Source: Eubacteriales bacterium
Lineage (GTDB): Bacteria; Bacillota_A; Clostridia; Christensenellales; Aristaeellaceae
Reading direction: 5' to 3'
Assembly: GCA_029974855.1 (NCBI GenBank)
Contig: JARKQO010000366.1
Span: forward strand, 1 to 5,643
Length of the DNA: 5,643 bases
Shown here: positions 1 through 4,790 of the stretch, piece after piece
Numbering within the stretch: the first letter of the stretch is position 1
Layout of the letters: each line of letters starts with the position of its first letter
The notes under the pieces: model-generated
Databases searched by the model: none
What the model was told of the DNA's origin: nothing
Seen by the model: only the letters and a program-made list of their open reading frames with translations
Translations under genes and position numbers: made by a program

Positions 1-1
1 C

Positions 2-529
2 AGAATGTCCGGGTGCGAGCTGCCCGTGATCATCAACTCAGGCAGCGGCAACCAGGGGATCACCGTGTCCGTGCCTGTGGTGGTCTATGCCCGGGAGCTT
101 AACGCGCCCCATGAAAGGCTGCTACGGGCGCTGGCCCTGGCAAACCTCACCGCCATCCGGCAAAAGGCCCTGATCGGATGCCTGTCCGCCTACTGCGGAG
201 CCATCACCGCCGGCAGCGCCGGCGGCGCGGGGATTGCCTATCTTCACGGCGGGGATTTGCGCCTGGTGAACCACACCATTGTGAACTGCCTGGCCATTCT
301 TTCCGGCACCATCTGCGACGGAGCGAAGCCCTCCTGCGCCGCCAAGATCGCCTGCGCCGTGGACGCGGGCCTGCTGGGCTGGGAGATGGCCTTGGCCGGG
401 CGGCAATTTCGCGGCGGCGAGGGGATCGTGAAGAAGGGCGTGGAAAACACCATCGCCAACGTGGGCCGCCTTGGAAGAAACGGCATGCGGGAGACCGACG
501 GCGTGATTCTTGAAATGATGACGGAATGA
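2..529 (+). CDS. L-cysteine desulfidase-family protein (UPF0597/CyuA-YhaM type), 3' part
   Basis: The reading frame is open at the left edge, so the N-terminal part and true start are missing; the ATG at base 5 is most likely internal. About 175 residues remain. Visible motifs, numbered from that internal Met, are SGSGNQGIT (12-20), a glycine-rich SAYCG...AGSAGGAGIAYL stretch (61-80), ICDGAKPSC (103-111), and a C-terminal ENTIANVGRLG...M..TDGVILEMM block. These are the hallmarks of the C-terminal half of the UPF0597 / serine dehydratase alpha-like family. Cysteines at 64, 104 and 111 have the 40- and 7-residue spacing that I recall for the iron-sulfur ligands of the methanogen L-cysteine desulfidase. 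Family members break L-cysteine into pyruvate, ammonia and sulfide in the cytosol, using an oxygen-sensitive [4Fe-4S] cluster. Substrate is inferred: a related serine-type deaminase activity cannot be excluded. The gene converges on the regulator at 633-881. Confidence 0.85.
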   Translation, partial: RMSGCELPVIINSGSGNQGITVSVPVVVYARELNAPHERLLRALALANLTAIRQKALIGCLSAYCGAITAGSAGGAGIAYLHGGDLRLVNHTIVNCLAILSGTICDGAKPSCAAKIACAVDAGLLGWEMALAGRQFRGGEGIVKKGVENTIANVGRLGRNGMRETDGVILEMMTE

Positions 530-537
530 GGGAAAGG

Positions 538-563
538 GGTTTGCGGCAAGGCTACCGCAAACC
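538..563. repeat. Perfect 9-bp inverted repeat after the desulfidase gene
   Basis: GGTTTGCGG (538-546) pairs perfectly with CCGCAAACC (555-563) around an 8-base loop, starting nine bases after the stop codon. No T-run follows on the + strand, so on its own it is not a classic intrinsic terminator. It may stabilise the mRNA 3' end or act together with the next hairpin. Confidence 0.5.
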
Positions 564-576
564 GGATTCTGGCCTC

Positions 577-612
577 AAAACGCGCCCTCCCCGTTTTCTG
601 GGGGAGGGCGCG
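577..612 (-). terminator. Rho-independent terminator, probably bidirectional
   Basis: CGCGCCCTCCCC (581-592) pairs perfectly over 12 bp with 601-612, with an 8-base loop. Read on the minus strand, the stem is followed by TTTT (580-577), about 20 bases past the stop of the regulator gene, so this is a good terminator for that gene. On the + strand the tail is CTTCAGGTT, a weak U-tract, so termination of the desulfidase transcript here is plausible but less certain. Confidence 0.8.
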
Positions 613-632
613 CTTCAGGTTGTTGGCAAATC

Positions 633-881
633 TCAAGCATCCAGCAAATCCTCATAGGAAACCTTCAACACTTTGGCGATGACCTTGAGTTCAATGTCCG
701 TCACAAACCGCTTTCCGCTTTCGATGCGCTGGACCGCGTTCTTGTCAAGGTCCAGCCCTTCCACCTGAAGCATCGCGGAAAACACCTTTTGGGACGGTTT
801 TGTTGGCAGCGCTTTCCTGTATTGTTTGATGTTCCGGCCGCAAATATTATGGGAGCCGTCAGGCGCTTTGTTCTTGTACAT
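633..881 (-). CDS. Small XRE-family helix-turn-helix transcriptional regulator
   Basis: This 82-residue protein is a single DNA-binding domain. A helix near 13-23 is followed by the helix-turn-helix: SQKVFSAMLQ (30-39), then the likely recognition helix DKNAVQRIESGKRF (46-59). TDIELKVIAKVL (61-72) and YEDLLDA form the last helices, a typical Cro/CI fold. It resembles short stand-alone XRE proteins that are common in Clostridia. I chose the ATG at 881 because GGGGTGG lies six bases upstream of it. An in-frame ATG at 896 would add five residues but is preceded by ACATGTCACC, with no ribosome site. A perfect TATAAT lies about 45 bases upstream and a TGACA-N9-TGTCA palindrome sits in the presumed 5' leader, which suggests self-repression. 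The gene is divergent from the Spo0A-C-like gene. There is no ligand or dimerisation domain beyond the HTH, so the signal it senses is unknown. The gene and its upstream region are visibly more AT-rich than the genes to the right. Confidence 0.85.
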   Translation of the reverse strand: MYKNKAPDGSHNICGRNIKQYRKALPTKPSQKVFSAMLQVEGLDLDKNAVQRIESGKRFVTDIELKVIAKVLKVSYEDLLDA

Positions 882-898
882 TTCTTTCCACCCCATGG

Positions 899-917
899 TG
901 ACATGTAGTGATTGTCA
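899..917. promoter_or_regulatory. Candidate operator 1, TGACA-N9-TGTCA
   Basis: TGACA (899-903) and TGTCA (913-917) form an inverted repeat with a 9-base spacer (TGTAGTGAT), centred on base 908. It lies between the predicted -10 box and the start of the minus-strand regulator gene, at roughly +2 to +20 of its transcript, a classic repressor position. It shares half-sites, spacing and several spacer bases with the site at 951-969. Confidence 0.55.
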
Positions 918-925
918 TAGGGGGA

Positions 926-931
926 ATTATA
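926..931 (-). promoter_or_regulatory. -10 element of the regulator gene promoter
   Basis: On the minus strand bases 931-926 read TATAAT, a perfect consensus -10. Transcription would start near base 919, giving a leader of about 38 bases to the chosen ATG. I see no good -35 hexamer at 16-18 bp spacing; the -35 region overlaps the palindrome at 951-969. A weak -35 may mean an activator is needed or that the promoter is meant to be weak. Confidence 0.6.
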
Positions 932-946
932 GGGTAAGCTATCAGA

Positions 947-973
947 AGAATGACATTTACTAGATGTCATTCT
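947..973. promoter_or_regulatory. Candidate operator 2, long palindrome containing TGACA-N9-TGTCA
   Basis: AGAATGACAT (947-956) and ATGTCATTCT (964-973) are perfect 10-bp arms around a 7-base centre, and two further pairs flank the centre at 960. The core TGACA-N9-TGTCA spans 951-969. It covers the -35 region of the minus-strand promoter and lies 31 bases before the + strand small gene, inside its probable promoter region. A dimeric HTH protein, most simply the neighbouring XRE protein, is the natural candidate to bind it. The palindrome could also fold as an RNA hairpin, but it has no T-run. Confidence 0.6.
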
Positions 974-1004
974 GAGATATTGGAAAAGGTGGGTGTGATA
1001 AATA

Positions 1005-1271
1005 ATGAGGAAAAAAAGAATCGACGCGGCCAAAGCGATCCGGCTCATTGCCCTGGAAAAAGGGCTAACCGTCCGGGAAGTGCGCCGGGAAATGAGCCTT
1101 GCGATCCTTGCCGGGCTGGAAAACCAGGACCCCGGCATGCAAGCCAGGTGGAAAGACCTTTCCCACCAAGGCGAAGCGCCCACTCCGGAGAAATTGATCG
1201 CGTACCTTGTGGCGGAGATGGAGACGGAACAAGCCTCCCAGGATGCGGTCCCAGGCAGGGATTCCCGCTAA
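1005..1271 (+). CDS. Small Spo0A C-terminal-like protein of unknown function
   Basis: This 88-residue basic protein begins MRKKRIDAAKAIRLIALEKG and continues with a helix EVRREMSLAILAGLE (25-39), NQDPGMQARW, then GEAPTPEKLIAYLVAEM (56-72). The arrangement matches small clostridial proteins that databases label as Spo0A C-terminal domain proteins. The VRREM..AI helix resembles the DNA-recognition helix of Spo0A, and PTPEKLIAYLVAEM resembles the KPTNSEFIAMVADKL end of Spo0A. There is no phosphoacceptor receiver domain, and only the second half of the effector domain is present. DNA binding is therefore inferred, not shown. The start is firm: an in-frame TAA lies at 999-1001 and AGGTGG at 987-992 serves as a ribosome site, with a rather long 12-base spacer. 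The last 12 or so residues are polar and look disordered. It is divergent from the XRE gene, shares its control region, and is followed directly by a terminator. Confidence 0.75.
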   Translation: MRKKRIDAAKAIRLIALEKGLTVREVRREMSLAILAGLENQDPGMQARWKDLSHQGEAPTPEKLIAYLVAEMETEQASQDAVPGRDSR

Positions 1272-1283
1272 AACGTCGAAGAC

Positions 1284-1324
1284 ATAAGCCGCAGTCCCTT
1301 CCCAAGGGCGCGGCCTATTTTTTT
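1284..1324 (+). terminator. Intrinsic terminator between the small gene and purB
   Basis: The outer stem pairs 1284-1292 with 1310-1318 (eight pairs and one A-C mismatch). The inner stem CCCTT/AAGGG (1296-1300/1304-1308) has a 3-base loop. A run of seven T (1318-1324) follows. It starts 12 bases after the small gene's stop and ends 31 bases before the purB ATG, so it could end the small transcript or act as a leader attenuator for purB. Confidence 0.8.
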
Positions 1325-1342
1325 CGGCTCCCAGGGGCCGGC

Positions 1343-1348
1343 AAGGAG
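1343..1348 (+). promoter_or_regulatory. Ribosome binding site of purB
   Basis: AAGGAG lies seven bases before the ATG at 1356 and fixes the start. GCTCC at 1327-1331 can pair with GGAGC at 1345-1349, which would mask this site; with only five base pairs and a 13-base loop, this may be chance. Confidence 0.7.
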
Positions 1349-1355
1349 CGCAGCC

Positions 1356-2801
1356 ATGAGCGAATTTTCCCAGACCAGCGGATACGTCAGCCCCCTGTCC
1401 ACCCGGTACGCCAGCCCGGAGATGCAGTTTGTGTTTTCCCAGGACAACAAGTTTCGCACCTGGCGCAGGCTGTGGATCGCCTTGGCCCGGGCCCAGCAAA
1501 GGCAGGGCCTGCCCATCACCGACGGGCAGATCGCTGAAATGGAGGCCCACGCCGAGAACATCAATTACCAAGACGCCCAGCGCCGGGAGGCGGAGGTGCG
1601 CCACGACGTGATGAGCCACGTATACGCCTATGGCCTCCAATGCCCTTCCGCCGCCGGGATCATCCACCTGGGGGCCACCAGCTGCTACGTGGGGGACAAC
1701 GCGGACGTGATCTTCCTGAAGCAGGGGCTTGTGATTCTGCGGCGCAAGCTGCTCAGCGTCATGGCCCTTCTGGCGGATTTCGCCGAAGCCCACAAGGCCT
1801 TGCCCGCCTTGGCCTACACCCATCTCCAGCCCGCCCAGCTCACCACCGTGGGCAAGCGGGCTACCCTCTGGCTCAACGAGCTGATGATGGACTTTGAGGA
1901 GCTGGAGCACCGCCTGGGGTCCTTGGCGCTGCTGGGCAACAAGGGTACCACCGGCACCCAGGCCAGCTTTGTGGAGCTTTTGAACGGGGACAACGCCAAG
2001 ATCAAGGCCCTGGAGCAGGACATCGCCGCCCAGATGGGCTTTGCCAAGGTGGTGCCCGTCAGCGGCCAGACCTACAGCCGCAAGATGGATTACATGGTGC
2101 TCTCCACCCTCTCGGGCATCGCCCAGACCGCCGGAAAGTTCAGCACAGACCTGCGCCTGCTTCAGGGCTTCAAGGAGATGGAGGAGCCCTTTGAAAAGGC
2201 CCAAATCGGCAGCTCCGCCATGCCCTACAAGCGCAACCCCATGCGCAGCGAGCGCATCAGCGGCCTGGCCCGCTACGTCATGGTGGACGCCTTAAACGGA
2301 GCCATCACCGCCTCCTCCCAGTGGTTTGAGCGCACTTTGGACGACAGCGCCAACCGCCGCCTCTCCGTCAGCGAGGCCTTCTTGGCCACCGACGCCATTT
2401 TGAACCTGATGCTCAACGTCTGCGACGGCCTGGTGGTGTATCCCAAGGTGATCCGGGCCCGGGTCATGAGCGAGCTGCCCTTTATGGCCACCGAAAACAT
2501 CCTCATGGACGCGGTGAAGCGCGGCGGGGACCGCCAGGAGCTTCACGAGCGCCTCCGCCTCCACAGCCAGGCCGCCGCCCGGGTGGTGAAGGAGCAGGGT
2601 GGTCCCAACGACCTGCTGGAGCGCATTGCCGCCGACCCCGCCTTCGGCGTCACCCTCCAGGACTGCCGCCGCATCCTCAAGCCCGAAAACTTCATCGGCC
2701 GCAGCCGGGAACAGGTGGAGGAATATCTGGCCCAGGTGGTGCGGCCTGTGCTGGAGGAGAACCGGGAGCTTTTGGGGGAGAGGCAGGAGATTCGGGTGTA
2801 G
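1356..2801 (+). CDS. purB: Adenylosuccinate lyase, animal-like form
   Basis: This 481-residue cytosolic enzyme belongs to the fumarase/aspartase superfamily and forms homotetramers. It acts twice in purine synthesis: SAICAR to AICAR plus fumarate, and adenylosuccinate to AMP plus fumarate. The superfamily signature GSSAMPYKRNP is at 285-295, and its flexible loop carries the catalytic Ser (286/287). The TH pair of the THLQPAQ motif (155-156) gives the general acid His156. RHDVMSH (82-88) holds a substrate-binding His, and HLGATS (104-109), KGTTGTQASF (196-205), SGQTYSRK (236-243) and FERTLDDSANRR (324-335) complete the active site. All expected residues are present. It is about 50 residues longer than the roughly 430-residue Bacillus-type enzyme and matches the human enzyme in length and in long stretches. 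The start is supported by AAGGAG seven bases upstream. No other pur gene adjoins it, and no clear promoter lies between the upstream terminator and the ATG. Confidence 0.97.
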   Translation: MSEFSQTSGYVSPLSTRYASPEMQFVFSQDNKFRTWRRLWIALARAQQRQGLPITDGQIAEMEAHAENINYQDAQRREAEVRHDVMSHVYAYGLQCPSAAGIIHLGATSCYVGDNADVIFLKQGLVILRRKLLSVMALLADFAEAHKALPALAYTHLQPAQLTTVGKRATLWLNELMMDFEELEHRLGSLALLGNKGTTGTQASFVELLNGDNAKIKALEQDIAAQMGFAKVVPVSGQTYSRKMDYMVLSTLSGIAQTAGKFSTDLRLLQGFKEMEEPFEKAQIGSSAMPYKRNPMRSERISGLARYVMVDALNGAITASSQWFERTLDDSANRRLSVSEAFLATDAILNLMLNVCDGLVVYPKVIRARVMSELPFMATENILMDAVKRGGDRQELHERLRLHSQAAARVVKEQGGPNDLLERIAADPAFGVTLQDCRRILKPENFIGRSREQVEEYLAQVVRPVLEENRELLGERQEIRV

Positions 2802-2804
2802 GAC

Positions 2805-2829
2805 GGGGGGAGGGGACGGGGGCAAGGGG
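2805..2829 (+). other. Putative G-quadruplex motif just after purB
   Basis: Four G-tracts of 6, 4, 5 and 4 bases are separated by A, AC and CAA, which fits the canonical G3+N1-7 pattern with very short loops. It begins four bases after the purB stop, on the coding strand, so it would be present in the purB mRNA 3' end. The last G-tract is also the left arm of the hairpin at 2822-2842, so the two structures compete. Confidence 0.6.
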
Positions 2830-2899
2830 TTTCACCCCTTGCATCCCCACCAGGGACTTCGTCCCTGGACCCGCTTTGAACCGTGCTGCGCACGGTTCA
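2822..2899. repeat. Block of three perfect hairpins with 3-base loops
   Basis: Three inverted repeats stand in series. The first is GCAAGGGGT-TTC-ACCCCTTGC (2822-2842). The second pairs 2850-2857 with 2861-2868 around TTC. The third pairs 2877-2886 with 2890-2899 around TGC. All stems are perfect (9, 8 and 10 bp), the linkers are short (7 and 8 bases) and no T-run follows any of them. Similar chains of small hairpins occur between genes in GC-rich Clostridia as dispersed repeats, so this is probably one copy of such an element; no second copy lies in this window. Possible roles are mRNA 3'-end protection or a non-autonomous mobile repeat. Confidence 0.65.
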
Positions 2900-2955
2900 G
2901 GGGAATATAAAAAACCACAGGCATGCACAAAACGGGCATATTGAAAGCCATAGCC

Positions 2956-2981
2956 AAGGCCAGCTCCTACTGGCCTTTTTT
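2956..2981 (+). terminator. Intrinsic terminator downstream of purB
   Basis: AAGGCCAG (2956-2963) pairs with CTGGCCTT (2970-2977) around a 6-base loop, and six T follow (2976-2981). It closes the purB transcript and isolates the operon that begins at 3060. The distance of about 150 bases from the purB stop means the G-rich motif and the hairpin block would be transcribed as purB 3' leader-out RNA. Confidence 0.85.
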
Positions 2982-3021
2982 GCATCTTCTGGAAGGTTTT
3001 CCCTCGGCCATCCGTTGAATA

Positions 3022-3052
3022 GATAATGGGAATGCATCACAAAACCGGGAGG
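3022..3052 (+). promoter_or_regulatory. Tentative -10 box and firm ribosome site of the LRR operon
   Basis: GATAAT (3022-3027) matches a -10 box at five of six bases and would start transcription near 3034, just after the purB terminator. The -35 region (about 2999-3004, TTCCCT) is poor, so the promoter call is weak. GGGAGG (3047-3052), seven bases before the ATG at 3060, is a strong ribosome site and decides that start. Confidence 0.4.
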
Positions 3053-3059
3053 CGGTTGC

Positions 3060-4790
3060 ATGAAACCCGGGAAAAGAAACCTCGCTTTCTTTCGGACCCT
3101 GGCCCTGGCCTTGGCTTTGGCCCTGGTCCTATCCCTGAGCCTATCCCTTTCCTGGCCTTCAGCCCGGGCCCAGGAGGCGCTCTCCTATGCCTACACTCTG
3201 GAGGAAGCCACCCGCACCCTCTGGATTCAGGAAGGGGTGGTGGACTTGCCCTGGGGATCGCCGGACCTGGCCGTGAGCCCGGAGGTGGTTTGCCTGCCCG
3301 CCAGCTTGCGCACCATGGACCCCTATGCCCTGCGCAGCTTTGAGGAGGTGCGGGAATACCGGGTGGCGGAGGGGAACCCCGCCTTCCAAGCCTCAGAGGG
3401 GGTCCTGTATACCGGGGATGGAAGCACGCTCCTGGCCTTCCCGCCCCAAAAGGGCGGCAGCTATGCCCTGCCCCAGGGGACTACGGAGATTGCCCAAGGG
3501 GCCTTTTGGGGCAATACAGTTTTGGAGGAGTTGACTTTGCCCCAGGGCATGGAGCGCTTTCCCCCCGGACTGTTGGACTGGGAGGGCGGCCCGGCCCCCT
3601 ATCCCCGCTTGCGGCGGTTGGTTTTTTCCGCCACCATCCGGGAGGCTTCGGGCAGTCTGCTGCCCTGCACAACCCTGGAGGAGATTCGCGTGCCCCCGGA
3701 CAACCCCTATTTTTACGACCTGGAGGGGGTGCTCTTTCACCGGGACGGAACCTTGGTGGCCTATCCCCTGGGGAAAACCGCCCTCCACTATGACGTGCCC
3801 ACCGGGACCTTGGCTATCGGGGATAGCGCCTTCCGCTACCATGGTTTTTTGCGGAGTATTTCGCTGCCCCAGGGCCTGAAAACCATTGGCCGCAGCGCCT
3901 TTTCTCGCAGCGCCTATCTGGAGGCCGTGTCCTTGCCCCTGACAGTGGAGAGCATTGGGGAATACGCCTTTGGCAACTGCGTCCACCTGGCGCAAATCGC
4001 CCCGGCTGCGGGGGTACGGCTGGGGGAGAGGGCCTTTGAGAACTGCCCGCTGCTGGGGCTGCCTCCCTCCGGGGATCTCCCCCCGACGCAGGAGTGGAGC
4101 CCCCGCACCCTTCGGGCCCTGGCCAACCCGGAAAACAGCCGGGACAGGGTAACGGTGCTCAGCGAGCCTAGGGCCGGGGCTGATGTGATCGGCACGCTGG
4201 AGTGCGGCTGGTACCTGGAGGTCACGGAGCAGAAGGGGGATTTCTATAAGGTGGTCTTTCATTTCCCAAACAATGATGGGGGCACCGAGGGCTATGTGCC
4301 TGTGGGGCAGGTGCAGTTGGTGGACTATCTCCAAGGCTTGTTCACCCTCGTCCAGGCGGCCCCGTTGCCCGGGAAGGAGGGCATACCCCGCTTTGGCTAT
4401 CCCAGCGTTCCCGCCGGGGAGAAGGGGGTGTGGCTGCCCCTGGAAGGGGGGAGGACCCGTCCCGTCTGGCGGCAGAGCGGCCAGAGCCTGGAGCTGGTGA
4501 TGGAAGGGGGCGGCTACAGCTATGCCAAGGTCAGCGACGCCACCCTCTATGCCCAGGAGATTCCCCAGGGCAAGCGCTACGGCCTGGTGATCAGCCCCGA
4601 CACCCGGGACCGGCTCCATCTGCGGGCCGCGCCCCGCAAGGGCGGCGAATCCTTGGGCAAGTTTTTCAGCGGCACCCAGGTGGAGATCCTGGGGGAGGAG
4701 GGGGATTGGTTTCAGGTCCGGGTGGGCTTTGAGGAAGGATATATGATGAAGGAATTTGTGCGAGAGGTAAAGGAGTGGAAGGAGCCATGA
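3060..4790 (+). CDS. Secreted BspA-like leucine-rich-repeat protein with C-terminal SH3 domains
   Basis: This 576-residue exported protein has an N-terminal signal peptide: MKPGKR, a long Leu-Ala/Leu-Ser hydrophobic core (14-31), and a probable signal peptidase I site ARA|QE after residue 37. Residues about 78-335 are BspA-type leucine-rich repeats (LRR_5). AF landmarks at 148, 257, 280, 303 and 325 show the IG.xAF......L..I.LP pattern with a 23-residue period at the end. A unit of about 109 residues (78-186, 187-295), each with NP.F....GVL(Y/F)..DG, is duplicated. Two bacterial SH3-like domains follow, at 361-420 and 516-570; their first 40 residues align without gaps. The segment between (about 425-495) could be a third, degenerate one. 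Bacterial SH3 domains often bind peptidoglycan and BspA repeats mediate binding to proteins or surfaces, so a cell-wall-held binding role is inferred. There is no LPXTG or membrane anchor. It overlaps the next gene by ATGA, implying translational coupling. Confidence 0.85.
   Translation: MKPGKRNLAFFRTLALALALALVLSLSLSLSWPSARAQEALSYAYTLEEATRTLWIQEGVVDLPWGSPDLAVSPEVVCLPASLRTMDPYALRSFEEVREYRVAEGNPAFQASEGVLYTGDGSTLLAFPPQKGGSYALPQGTTEIAQGAFWGNTVLEELTLPQGMERFPPGLLDWEGGPAPYPRLRRLVFSATIREASGSLLPCTTLEEIRVPPDNPYFYDLEGVLFHRDGTLVAYPLGKTALHYDVPTGTLAIGDSAFRYHGFLRSISLPQGLKTIGRSAFSRSAYLEAVSLPLTVESIGEYAFGNCVHLAQIAPAAGVRLGERAFENCPLLGLPPSGDLPPTQEWSPRTLRALANPENSRDRVTVLSEPRAGADVIGTLECGWYLEVTEQKGDFYKVVFHFPNNDGGTEGYVPVGQVQLVDYLQGLFTLVQAAPLPGKEGIPRFGYPSVPAGEKGVWLPLEGGRTRPVWRQSGQSLELVMEGGGYSYAKVSDATLYAQEIPQGKRYGLVISPDTRDRLHLRAAPRKGGESLGKFFSGTQVEILGEEGDWFQVRVGFEEGYMMKEFVREVKEWKEP

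Noticed and set aside
633..896. Longer form of the XRE regulator starting at the ATG at 896
   Set aside because: No ribosome site precedes it, whereas the ATG at 881 has GGGGTGG six bases upstream; the extra residues add nothing to the fold.
912..940. Possible + strand promoter for the small gene, TTGTCA (912-917) with TAAGCT (935-940)
   Set aside because: The -35 is good but the -10 matches only three of six bases; the hexamer is also half of the operator palindrome, so I do not call it.
950..1537. 195-codon + strand frame overlapping the small gene and the purB start
   Set aside because: Arg/Pro/Gly-rich shadow that would run through the terminator; the 1005-1271 frame and purB explain this DNA.
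1065..2204. 379-codon open frame on the minus strand opposite purB and the small gene
   Set aside because: The sequence is low-complexity (rich in Gly, Leu, His, Gln), lacks any domain, and lies opposite an unmistakable purB; long antisense frames are expected in GC-rich coding DNA.
2821..2899. CRISPR-like array in the hairpin block
   Set aside because: The three stems differ in sequence and there is no repeated unit with spacers.
2923..3018. 31-codon frame beginning MHKTGILKAIAKASSYW in the purB downstream gap
   Set aside because: The intrinsic terminator with its T-run lies inside it and no ribosome site stands at a proper distance; probably chance.
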